A stretch of DNA of 64,000 nt from Tannerella sp. (GTDB taxonomy: Bacteria; Bacteroidota; Bacteroidia; Bacteroidales; Tannerellaceae): positions 1 through 64,000 of the forward strand of contig JAISNP010000109.1 in NCBI GenBank assembly GCA_031276175.1. Reading direction: 5' to 3'. Shown piece by piece: positions 38,800 to 46,960 of the stretch. The number at the start of each line of letters is the position of its first letter. The stretch's first letter is position 1. The position numbers and the translations under genes were made by a program. The notes beneath the pieces are model-generated. The model saw nothing but the letters and a program-made list of their open reading frames with translations, searched no databases and had not been told where the DNA came from.

Positions 38800-39714
38800 A
38801 TGAACAAAAAAATTACCTTTTCACTACTCGGCATACTTCTCGTTGCAAGTATGTCGGCTCAGGTCAAAACCTGTCACCTGAACATCAGCGGCGGAAACTA
38901 CAAAGGCGCTCCGGTTCCGGACTACACGCGCTGGTACTACTTCTCCTTCGCACAGGGCGACACCATCGGCTCGAGCGCGGCCGTACTCACCGACGTCGGC
39001 TCCTCACGGGCAGGCGCCGAAGTAATCGACGAAGCCTGGAAGGCGCGCACCGACTGGGACATCGCCTTCCACGCCTGCGACATCCGTACCAACGGCGGCG
39101 ACGCAGGCAGCGGACAGGCCGGGGCGCTGCTTGTCGCAGACACGTCGAGCGCCGCGCCCCTCGCCGACGTCTTCGCCGCCCTCCACGAAGCGCCCGCCGC
39201 ACAATATGCGCCGGACGAACTCCTGACCGGGACGTTTATCTTCGGAATGGAATTCATGCCGCCCCTGCGCGCCACGCAACTCCTTGCCTCGGCTGCCGCC
39301 CACGGATGGGCAACCGTCGGCATGGAAGGAAGCGCCGAAAGTCCGAGGATCATCGTATTCAAAACAGCCGGCGGCGAGTACGTCAAGGTACATCTGAAAA
39401 AATTTGTCGACGCCGACGGCAACCCCGGTTTCATCGAATTCGACTACGCCTCCATTCCCCCCGCAGAAGGCATGGGGATTGAAACGCCCCCCGCAGCAGC
39501 CGCCACCGTATATTCCGCCGACGGCGCGCTGTATGTCGACGCCGCCGGACGGACGGACGTGTATGTGTACACCGTTTCCGGTGCCCTTGCCGCACATGTG
39601 CGCGTACAGGCCGGGCGGACGCCCATACCCGTGCAAGCCCCGACGGAAGGCGTGTATATCGTAAAAACCGTTTCAGACGGCGCGGTATCCACGCAGAAAG
39701 TAGTTTTGAAATAA
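38800..39714 (+). CDS. HmuY-like protein with a C-terminal T9SS sorting domain
   Basis: 304 residues with a cleavable signal peptide (LVASMSAQ) and no lipobox. Residues about 20-220 repeat the HmuY pattern (YTRWYYFSFAQGDTIG, RTDWDIAFHACDIRTNGG, GGEYVKVHLKKF). Residues about 230-304 form a type A T9SS tail: VYSADGALYVDAAG, VYVYTVSGALAAHVRVQAGR and GVYIVKTVSDG ending in QKVVLK. Such tails direct proteins through T9SS to the surface or medium, where they are cleaved. It looks like a secreted haem scavenger, a T9SS-delivered relative of the lipoprotein HmuY next door. The haem-binding role is inferred. Confidence 0.82.
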   Translation: MNKKITFSLLGILLVASMSAQVKTCHLNISGGNYKGAPVPDYTRWYYFSFAQGDTIGSSAAVLTDVGSSRAGAEVIDEAWKARTDWDIAFHACDIRTNGGDAGSGQAGALLVADTSSAAPLADVFAALHEAPAAQYAPDELLTGTFIFGMEFMPPLRATQLLASAAAHGWATVGMEGSAESPRIIVFKTAGGEYVKVHLKKFVDADGNPGFIEFDYASIPPAEGMGIETPPAAAATVYSADGALYVDAAGRTDVYVYTVSGALAAHVRVQAGRTPIPVQAPTEGVYIVKTVSDGAVSTQKVVLK

Positions 39715-39766
39715 AACGCGCCCTGCCGGTCGCAACCCGGCAACGTCGAAAAGCAAGTATTTATTG

Positions 39767-39854
39767 AAACACGGAAGCCCCGTGTACGCAAAGGGTGATT
39801 CGCCGAAGCGAATCGTCAAGCCAAACCCTCCGTATACGCACTGCTTCCGTGTTT
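39767..39854 (+). ncRNA. Long imperfect hairpin inside the hmu operon
   Basis: aaacacggaagc (39767-39778) pairs with gcttccgtgttt (39843-39854). Inside, gtgtacg pairs with cgtatac, agggt with accct, and gattcgc with gcgaatc across a cgaa tetraloop. The RNA would be one long rod of about 88 nt. It could be a processing or stabilising element between the receptor genes and hmuS, a terminator without T run, or a folded mobile repeat. Confidence 0.5.
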
Positions 39855-39867
39855 CGCGCATTATCCG

Positions 39868-39930
39868 GAAACCTTTCGGGAACTCCCGGAAAACTCCGGG
39901 GAGTTCCCGAAAAGCGTCCGGCAAGGCAAA
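39868..39930. repeat. 21-bp mini-array (three units)
   Basis: Three degenerate 21-bp steps (ggaaacctttcgggaactccc, ggaaaactccggggagttccc, gaaaagcgtccggcaaggcaa; each shown is one unit) with an outer inverted repeat cgggaactccc / gggagttcccg. Antisense reading gives FRELPGV, FREFPKG heptads. Confidence 0.6.
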
Positions 39931-39993
39931 AGAGGCCTCTTTTTAATCCTCGTCATCTTATAATAATCACGAAAGAACGAATCACAGGAGAAT

Positions 39994-42900
39994 ATGAAAA
40001 CAGGAAAAAAACGAATTATTATATCGGCGGTCGCGTGCATCGCCGCGCTGTGCATCTGGGTGGTGTGGGAACGCACGGCTTCCGCCACGCGAATCGCGCT
40101 GGTGAACTTCCAGCCGTTTCAGACGTCGAGCATCGTCAAGTCGAACGACGACCCGTTTGTGCGCTACGACGCCGTTCCCCTCGAAGAGACGGCGAAGCTC
40201 GGCCGCTACGACTTTATGCTGGCCTTCGGCATGGGCCTGCAAATGACGGTCGAACAGCGCGCCGCCATCCGGGAGATGGCCGACCGAGGGCTGCCCGTCT
40301 ACGTCTACGGCGCCACTTCGCCCGAAAACAACATCTGCAACCTCGACAGCGCGGACATGCAGTGCATCGGCGACTACCTGAACCACGGCAACAAACGCAA
40401 CTACCGGAGCCTCGCCCGATACGTCCGGCAGCGCATCGACGGAAAGCGGTTTTTCGTCAACGCGCCCGACACGGCCTTCCGAAGCGCCTCCGACGTGCTT
40501 TATCATCTGGACGAAAACGTAGCCTTTGCGCAGGTGGCCGACTACGAAGCGTATCTTAAGGAAAACGGTTTCTACACGCCCTCCGCGCCGCGGATTGCCG
40601 TCGTCGGAGGGCTGAACGATCCTTTCGGCGGAAACCGCGACAATATAGACAGCCTGATTGTCGCCCTCCAGCGTGACGGGATGAACGTCTATCCCGTGCT
40701 TTCGTTCATGAAACGCCTGGATTTCCTGCGGGATATACAGCCCGACGCCGTGATTTACTTTGCGCACGGACGGATGGTGATGGGGCAGGCCGACGAGGCC
40801 GTCGAATGGCTTAAGGCGCGCAACATCCCCGTTTTTGCCCCGCTCTCGCTCCTGCAGACTAAGGAGGAATGGGAAGCCGACGCGATGGGCATGTTCGGGG
40901 GATTCATGTCGCAAAGCATCGTCATGCCCGAACTCGACGGGGCGATTTATCCCTACGTGCTGAATGTGCAGGAAACAGACCGCGACGGGCTGTACCTCTT
41001 CAAGGCGATACCCGAACGGCTGCATACGTTTACGCAGATTGTAAAAAACTTCGTCGCCCTGAAACAAAAGCGCAATGCCGACAAGAAGATTGCGGTGTAT
41101 TACTTTAAGGGCGCCGGGCAATCCACCCTCGCCGCGCAGGGATTAGAAACGGTTCCCGCGCTGTACAACTTCCTGAAAAGGCTTCAGGCGGAGGGCTACC
41201 GGGTGGACGGACTGCCTGCCGACGTCCGCAGTTTCGAGAAACTGCTGATGACGCAGGGCGCCGTCCTCAGCCCTTATGCCGAGGGCGCGTTCGACGATTT
41301 CATTGCGCACGGGCAGCCGGCGACGGTCGAAAAGGCGGAGTACGAATCGTGGGTAGCCCGCTCGCTGCCGGAAGCGCTTTATGACGACGTGGTGCGCGCA
41401 TACGGCGAAGCGCCGGGCAGCTACATGGCCGTCCGGCAGGACGACCGCGACTTCATCGCCGTAGCCCGCATTCGGCTGGGCAACATCGCGCTGCTTCCAC
41501 AGCCGATGGCCGGAACGGGTAGCGACGCCTTTGCCGTGGTGCACGGCACGCGCTCCGCTCCGCCGCATCCCTACATCGCTTCTTACCTCTGGACGCAGCA
41601 CGACTTCAAAGCCGACGCCATCCTGCATTTCGGTACCCACGGGAGCCTCGAATTTACGCCGCAGAAGCAGGTAGCCCTTAGCGGCAACGACTGGCCGGAC
41701 TGCCTCGTGGGCGCCGTGCCGCATTTCTACTACTATACCATCGGGAATGTCGGCGAAAGCATGATGGCCAAACGACGCGCCTATGCCGCGACCGTCTCCT
41801 ACCTCACCCCGCCTTTCACGGAAAGCCGGATGCGCGGACAGTTTAAGGCTTTGCAGGACAAAATACGCGCCCTGCACGCCGCCGCCGAAAACCGCCGCCC
41901 CGCCGCCGCCCTCGAAGTGAAGAAAATCGCAGTAGCGATGGGGTTGCACCGCGACCTTCGGCTGGACAGTGCGCTGACCGTGCCGTATTCCGACGACGAC
42001 GTGGCACGCATCGAAAACTTTGCCGAAGAGATTGCAAACGAAAAGATGACCGGGCAGCTTTACACGTCGGGCGTACCCTACGACGACGCGAAGATCCGCT
42101 CCACCGTGCTTGCCGTCAGCGCCGACCCCATTGCATACGGCCTTGCCGCGCTCGACCGCCTGCGCGGGACGGTGGACGACGAACAGTTGAAGAACAAACC
42201 GCTTTTCACGCAAAACTACCTCGTCCCGGCGCAGCAGCTTGTCGGGCGTATACTGGACGGCGTCCGTGCCGACGACGAATTGATATGCGCCGTAGCCCGT
42301 ATCACTCCCGACGAACTGCGCGAAGCCAAAACCATCCTCGCCCCCGTCCGGCGCGCGATGCCGTCGGGCATGTCTGCCGGCAGCGCGCCTTCCGCCTCCA
42401 CCGGCGCGGCAGGGGGAAAGAAACCCTCCTCCGGCGGCGGCCACCCCTCGTGGATACCGAAGATAGGGAAACGGCCTGCCGAAACGACTTCCTCCGCGCC
42501 GGCGACGCCCGACACCGCGAAAACGACGCCCGCCATGCCGCCCGCCGTCCCTCAACCTCCCGCATACACCGCCGAGCAGAAAGCTCGCGCCCGCGCCGTA
42601 TCGGAGGTCGAACGCGCCGTTCGCTACGTGACGGCCTGTAAAAAAGCGCTGGAAGAAAGTCCCGAACAGGAGCTTCGCTCGCTCCTGAACGCCCTCGCCG
42701 GCGGATACGTAGCCCCCTCGTCCGGCGGCGACGCCGTGGCGAATCCGAACGCCCTGCCCACCGGACGCAACCTCTATGCCGTCAACGCCGAGGCGACGCC
42801 CTCCGAAACGGCCTGGGACAAGGGCGTAGCGCTCGTCGACGCCCTGCTGGAACAGTACAAAAAGCAGCACGGCGATTATCCCCGCAAGGTCAGCTACACG

Positions 42901-44253
42901 TTCTGGAGCAGCGAATTTATCGAAAGCGAAGGCGTCACCGTTGCGCAGGCGCTCTATATGCTGGGCGTGGAGCCGGTGCGCGACAGCTACGGGCGCGTGT
43001 CCGACCTGCAACTCATCCCCTCCTCCCGGCTGGCGCGACCGCGCATAGACATCGTCGTGCAAACGTCGGGACAGTTCAGGGATTTGGCAGCCTCCCGCCT
43101 TGCCCTCATAAGCCGCGCGGTCGAAATGGCGGCCTCCGCCGGCGACGACGACGCGGGCAACTTCGTTGCCGCCGGCGCCGTAGATACCGAGCGGCTGCTG
43201 GTCGAGCAGGGCGTCCCGCCGAAAGCGGCGCGCGAGATGTCGCTGCACAGAATCTTCGGCGGCGTCAACGGCATGTACGGAACGAACATACAGGGCATGG
43301 TAACGGCGGGCGACCGCTGGGAGACCGAACAGGAAATTGCCGATACCTACATCCGCAACATGGGCGCCGTATACGGCAGCGATAAAAGCTGGGGGCAGTA
43401 TCACGACGGGCTGCTGCGCGCCGTGCTCCGGCATACCGACGTCGTCGTCCAGCCGCGCCAGAGCAATACCTGGGGCGCGCTCAGCCTCGACCACGTCTAC
43501 GAATTTATGGGCGGCCTCAACCTGGCCGTCCGGCAGGTGACGGGCAAAGACCCCGACGCCTGGTTTGCCGACTACCGCAACCGCAACCACGTCCGGATGC
43601 AGGAACTGAAAGAGGCCATCGGGGTGGAAGCGCGCGCCACCGTCTTCAACCCGGCCTATATCCGCGAAGTAATGAAAGGCAACGCTTCGAGCGCGGCGCA
43701 AATCACCGAAGTAGTGACGAACACCTACGGTTGGAACGTGATGAAGCCGGACGTAATCGACCGGGAGATGTGGGACAAGTTGTACGACGTATACGTAAAA
43801 GACGAATACGCCCTTGGGACGGAAGACTTTTTCAGGCGCGAAAACCCCTTCGCCCTTCAGGAAATCACAGCCGTGATGCTCGAAACGGCACGTAAAGGCA
43901 TGTGGCAGGCCGGCGAACAGCAGTTGCGCGACATCGCCGACCTGCATGTCCGTCTGGTGGATGAATTCGGCCCGTCCGCCTCCGGCTTTTCCGGCGGGAA
44001 CGCCCGGTTGCAGGACTTCATCGCCCGCAACGCCGACCCGCAGGCCGCAGGCGAATACCGTCAACAGCTGCGAAAAATGCAGACCTCCGCTCCCGACGAC
44101 GACACGCAGCGTGGGCTTACGCTGAAAAAAGACGGCGACGCGCAGCCCGGCGACGACGGGAAAGGCGTGCCGAACGGCGCGTACATCGTTCCGGCCATAC
44201 TTGTCCTGTTTGTCGTCCTGCTGGCGCTCCTGCGGAAAAAAAGGAAGGGTTGA
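39994..44253 (+). CDS. hmuS: HmuS, CobN/magnesium-chelatase-H-like membrane protein
   Basis: 1419 residues. One membrane helix near each end (residues about 7-25 and YIVPAILVLFVVLLALL before a basic tail) and a large CobN/BchH-like periplasmic body (HFGTHGSLEFTPQKQVALSGNDWPD, abridged; YFFAHGRMVMGQ-like and GGVNGMYGTNIQGMV). CobN proteins insert cobalt into hydrogenobyrinate, but HmuS homologues lack the chelatase partners and belong to haem loci; recent work points to metal release from haem, which I have from memory only. Residues about 789-865 are a Pro/Ala/Thr/Gly-rich linker within the domain. It is preceded by a hairpin and mini-array and followed 3 nt later by hmuT. Confidence 0.88.
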   Translation: MKTGKKRIIISAVACIAALCIWVVWERTASATRIALVNFQPFQTSSIVKSNDDPFVRYDAVPLEETAKLGRYDFMLAFGMGLQMTVEQRAAIREMADRGLPVYVYGATSPENNICNLDSADMQCIGDYLNHGNKRNYRSLARYVRQRIDGKRFFVNAPDTAFRSASDVLYHLDENVAFAQVADYEAYLKENGFYTPSAPRIAVVGGLNDPFGGNRDNIDSLIVALQRDGMNVYPVLSFMKRLDFLRDIQPDAVIYFAHGRMVMGQADEAVEWLKARNIPVFAPLSLLQTKEEWEADAMGMFGGFMSQSIVMPELDGAIYPYVLNVQETDRDGLYLFKAIPERLHTFTQIVKNFVALKQKRNADKKIAVYYFKGAGQSTLAAQGLETVPALYNFLKRLQAEGYRVDGLPADVRSFEKLLMTQGAVLSPYAEGAFDDFIAHGQPATVEKAEYESWVARSLPEALYDDVVRAYGEAPGSYMAVRQDDRDFIAVARIRLGNIALLPQPMAGTGSDAFAVVHGTRSAPPHPYIASYLWTQHDFKADAILHFGTHGSLEFTPQKQVALSGNDWPDCLVGAVPHFYYYTIGNVGESMMAKRRAYAATVSYLTPPFTESRMRGQFKALQDKIRALHAAAENRRPAAALEVKKIAVAMGLHRDLRLDSALTVPYSDDDVARIENFAEEIANEKMTGQLYTSGVPYDDAKIRSTVLAVSADPIAYGLAALDRLRGTVDDEQLKNKPLFTQNYLVPAQQLVGRILDGVRADDELICAVARITPDELREAKTILAPVRRAMPSGMSAGSAPSASTGAAGGKKPSSGGGHPSWIPKIGKRPAETTSSAPATPDTAKTTPAMPPAVPQPPAYTAEQKARARAVSEVERAVRYVTACKKALEESPEQELRSLLNALAGGYVAPSSGGDAVANPNALPTGRNLYAVNAEATPSETAWDKGVALVDALLEQYKKQHGDYPRKVSYTFWSSEFIESEGVTVAQALYMLGVEPVRDSYGRVSDLQLIPSSRLARPRIDIVVQTSGQFRDLAASRLALISRAVEMAASAGDDDAGNFVAAGAVDTERLLVEQGVPPKAAREMSLHRIFGGVNGMYGTNIQGMVTAGDRWETEQEIADTYIRNMGAVYGSDKSWGQYHDGLLRAVLRHTDVVVQPRQSNTWGALSLDHVYEFMGGLNLAVRQVTGKDPDAWFADYRNRNHVRMQELKEAIGVEARATVFNPAYIREVMKGNASSAAQITEVVTNTYGWNVMKPDVIDREMWDKLYDVYVKDEYALGTEDFFRRENPFALQEITAVMLETARKGMWQAGEQQLRDIADLHVRLVDEFGPSASGFSGGNARLQDFIARNADPQAAGEYRQQLRKMQTSAPDDDTQRGLTLKKDGDAQPGDDGKGVPNGAYIVPAILVLFVVLLALLRKKRKG

Positions 44254-44256
44254 GGT

Positions 44257-44964
44257 ATGGAAGAGGTCGTCACGATACTGCTTTTTTTCATACTGGTAAA
44301 CTGCCTGTTCAAGCTCAGCTTCTGGAAATGGTGGCAGGCGGCGGCGTTCGGCCTCGTCTGCGCCCTCTTTGTAGTCGGCAGTTGCCGGTGGGCGATTTTG
44401 CAGTCCAAAACGCAGCTGGCCGACTTGCTCCGCAATGCGGGGGCGATGCAGGATGCGGCCGTGTGGGTGACGGTGGAGTCGGCCGTCTGCTTTGCGTTCT
44501 GCTTTGCGAGGCTGCGCGAGGTATTCGGGCGTCCGCACAGGGCGAGGCTGCGCGTGTTGCACGCATATCCGGGGCTGCTCGTGTTCCCGGCGCTGTTTTA
44601 TCTTCAGACGCAGGCCGTTTTTCATTTGCCGGGCACGGATTTTATGGTTGTATCAACCCTGCTGGCCGCCTTTGTTTTCGCTGCCGTCCCCCTGTCGGCA
44701 GCCCTGCTCAGGCGGATGTATCCCGACGAGGCGCTCCGGCTTGAGGCGCATTTTCTCGTCAGCCTGTTCGTATGTATCACCGGACTGATTGCGACCGTGA
44801 ACGGGAACGTCGCGTATGCCGCCGTCGAACAGTCGTCGGACGCCGGGGCGATGCTGCTCACGCTCGGCCTTTTTGCCCTGTTTTTCGCGGCGGGCGTCTT
44901 AATCCACAAATACAAATGGAGGTTCGGGAAATCCCGGAACTCCGGCACATTCATTCACAAGTAA
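44257..44964 (+). CDS. hmuT: HmuT-like polytopic membrane protein
   Basis: 235 residues with about six or seven membrane helices (VVTILLFFILVNCLF, AAAFGLVCALFVVGS, FMVVSTLLAAFVFAAV, LLTLGLFALFFAAGVLI). No domain is recognised beyond its place between hmuS and the ExbB-like hmuU, which matches HmuT of hmuYRSTUV loci. It probably forms an inner-membrane part of the haem system. It starts 3 nt after hmuS. Confidence 0.7.
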   Translation: MEEVVTILLFFILVNCLFKLSFWKWWQAAAFGLVCALFVVGSCRWAILQSKTQLADLLRNAGAMQDAAVWVTVESAVCFAFCFARLREVFGRPHRARLRVLHAYPGLLVFPALFYLQTQAVFHLPGTDFMVVSTLLAAFVFAAVPLSAALLRRMYPDEALRLEAHFLVSLFVCITGLIATVNGNVAYAAVEQSSDAGAMLLTLGLFALFFAAGVLIHKYKWRFGKSRNSGTFIHK

Positions 44965-44978
44965 TATATTATGACATT

Positions 44979-45581
44979 ATGGAGATAATTACAAAAGCTT
45001 TGTTTTGGGTAGCCAACAGCCTGCTGATTCCGGACATTCTTATTCTGCTGGCGCTGTTTTTCCGTTCCCTGCTGCTGACCGGGAGTTTTTATAACCAGTA
45101 CATGGTGAAGCGCAAAAACGACAGGGCGCTGGGCGATAAAATCAAGCGGCTGACGCCCGCCGGCATCGCGGAGCTGAAAGCCGCCTTGCCTGCAAGAGAC
45201 GACTCCCTGTTCGTCAAATACCTTCGCGACCTGCTCACCTCCCCTCCGGGCGAGGCGTATGCCGACTTTCTCATTTCCGGCTTCGAAAACGAGGCGGGTA
45301 AAGACCTGTCCCTCTCCCGCATCCTGACCAAGATAGGGCCGGTGCTCGGACTGATCGGCACCTTGATTGCGATGAGTCCCGCGCTGGTCGGGCTTTCCGC
45401 CGGCGACATCGGCGGGATGGCATACCACATGCAGGTCGTGTTCGCCACCACGGTCATCGGGCTGGTCATAAGCGCCGTCGGGCTGGTTACCCTCCAATTC
45501 AAGCAACGCTGGTATGCAAAGGAGGCCGACAGCCTCGAATACGTATCCCGCATACTCACGCTCAACCCCTCCGGGATATGA
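44979..45581 (+). CDS. hmuU: HmuU, MotA/TolQ/ExbB-family proton channel
   Basis: 200 residues from the ATG at 44979; the track start at 44772 runs through hmuT in another frame. One N-terminal helix (LIPDILILLALFFRSLLLTG) and two C-terminal helices (ILTKIGPVLGLIGTLIAMSP, FATTVIGLVISAVGLVTLQF) match the ExbB/TolQ core, including the GPxLGLxGT stretch. It should use the proton gradient to energise HmuR or HmuS with the HmuV partner. Its stop overlaps the hmuV start by 4 nt. Confidence 0.85.
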   Translation: MEIITKALFWVANSLLIPDILILLALFFRSLLLTGSFYNQYMVKRKNDRALGDKIKRLTPAGIAELKAALPARDDSLFVKYLRDLLTSPPGEAYADFLISGFENEAGKDLSLSRILTKIGPVLGLIGTLIAMSPALVGLSAGDIGGMAYHMQVVFATTVIGLVISAVGLVTLQFKQRWYAKEADSLEYVSRILTLNPSGI

Positions 45582-45922
45582 AAAAGCCCTCCCGACGCAA
45601 AAACAGGCTCACGGCCGAAGACGATTCCGATCCCCTGAGCGTAGCAGTCAACCTCTTCGACGTGGCGATGGTCTTTGCCGTGGCGCTGGTGGTAGCCACG
45701 GTGATGCACCTGAACATGACGGAAGTCTTTACGCAGGAAGACTTCACCGTCGTAAAGAATCCGGGGAAAGAAAACATGGAAATCATCACCCGTGAAGGCG
45801 GCAAAGTAAGCCGGTACACGCCGTCGGACAATCCCTCCACCGGCAAAAAAGGCAAACGTGTCGGCATAGCCTACGAACTGGAGAACGGGGAAATCATCTA
45901 CGTACCGGAAACGGAGAAGTAA
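45578..45922 (+). CDS. hmuV: HmuV, DUF2149 family protein
   Basis: 114 residues: a basic cytosolic start, one membrane helix (VNLFDVAMVFAVALVVATVM) and a short periplasmic domain ending YELENGEIIYVPE. The layout is that of ExbD/TolR-like partners of ExbB channels, and DUF2149 proteins occur at the end of hmu loci. ATGA overlap with hmuU indicates translational coupling. Confidence 0.82.
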   Translation: MKKPSRRKNRLTAEDDSDPLSVAVNLFDVAMVFAVALVVATVMHLNMTEVFTQEDFTVVKNPGKENMEIITREGGKVSRYTPSDNPSTGKKGKRVGIAYELENGEIIYVPETEK

Positions 45923-46046
45923 CGGGGAAAAGCGGGGATGCGCGCACGGCAAAAACGCCGGACAGCATTGCCCCGCCGCACGGGACGGGGGAGTTTGTCG
46001 CACGGGACACTCCGCGGAGGCAAATTCAACGGAATTTTTCGTGCCG

Positions 46047-46886
46047 GAGGTTCCGGGAACAAAAATGCTCGGGGAAATTTTCGTCCCGGAGGTTCCGGGA
46101 ACAAAAATGCTCAGGGAATTTTTCGTGCCGGAGGTTCCGGGAACAAAAATGCTCAGGGAAATTTTCATGCCGGAGGTTCCGGGAACAAAAATGCTCGGGG
46201 AAATTTTCGTGCCGGAGGTTCCGGGAACAAAAATGCTCAGGGAAATTTTCGTCCCGGAGGTTCCGGGAACAAAAATGCTCGGGGAAATTTTCGTCCCGGA
46301 GGTTCCGGGAACAAAAATGCTCGGGGAAATTTTCGTCCCGGAGGTTCCGGGAACAAAAATGCTCGGGGAATTTTTCATGCCGGAGGTTCCGGGGACAAAA
46401 TTGCTCAAGAAATTTTTCATGCCGAAGGTTCCGGGGACAAAATTGCTCAAGAAATTTTTCATGCCGGAGGTTCCGGGGACAAAATTGCTCAAGAAATTTT
46501 TCATGCCGGAGGTTCCGGGGACAAAATTGCTCAAGAAATTTTTCGCTCCGAAGGTTCCGGAGACAAAATTGCTCAAGAAATTTTTCGCTCCGAAGGTTCC
46601 ATGGACAAAATTGCTCAAGAAATTTTTCATCTCGGAGGTTCCGGGAACAAAAATGCTCAGGGAAATTTTCGTCCCGGAGGTTCCGGGAACAAAAATGCTC
46701 GGGGAAATTTTCGTCCCGGAGGTTCCGGGAACAAAAATGCTCAGGGAAATTTTCGTCCCGGAGGTTCCGGGAACAAAAATGCTCAAGAAATTTTGTGTGC
46801 CGAAGTCTCCGGGAACAAAAATGCTCTGGAAATTTTATGTGCCGAAGTCTCCGGGAACAAAAATGCGCATAGAAGTCGGAAAAAAC
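46047..46886. repeat. 42-bp tandem array (20 units)
   Basis: Twenty units of exactly 42 bp, each with the near-palindrome gaggttccgggaacaaaa and a second half such as atgctcggggaaattttcg. Units 9-14 form a block with a different version (ggggacaaaattgctcaaga); units 1-8 and 15-18 share the first version, and 19-20 carry gaagtctcc. The array separates hmuV from the convergent MATE gene. Frames open on all phases (GNKNAQG, PGTKMLR, FVPGTSGTKI repeats) reflect the period. No gene is supported in 45923-46960. Confidence 0.92.
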
Positions 46887-46960
46887 AAAAGATTTTTCAC
46901 CGGATCGCGTCCGGTAATTCCGCTAATCCCGCTCCGGTACGCCGCGATAGGGCGCGCGCT

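Noticed and set aside
39767-39854. tRNA gene
   Set aside because: The segment folds as a single rod with a tetraloop and lacks D-arm, T-loop (TTCRA) and acceptor features. I found no tRNA or rRNA gene in the window.
41143-44625. 1160-aa ORF antisense to hmuS
   Set aside because: GC-rich coding sequence leaves the complementary frame open; no domain is visible, and hmuS has clear CobN-like motifs. The same applies to the long antisense ORFs at 4663-6168, 7444-8895, 20018-22321 and 36094-37731.
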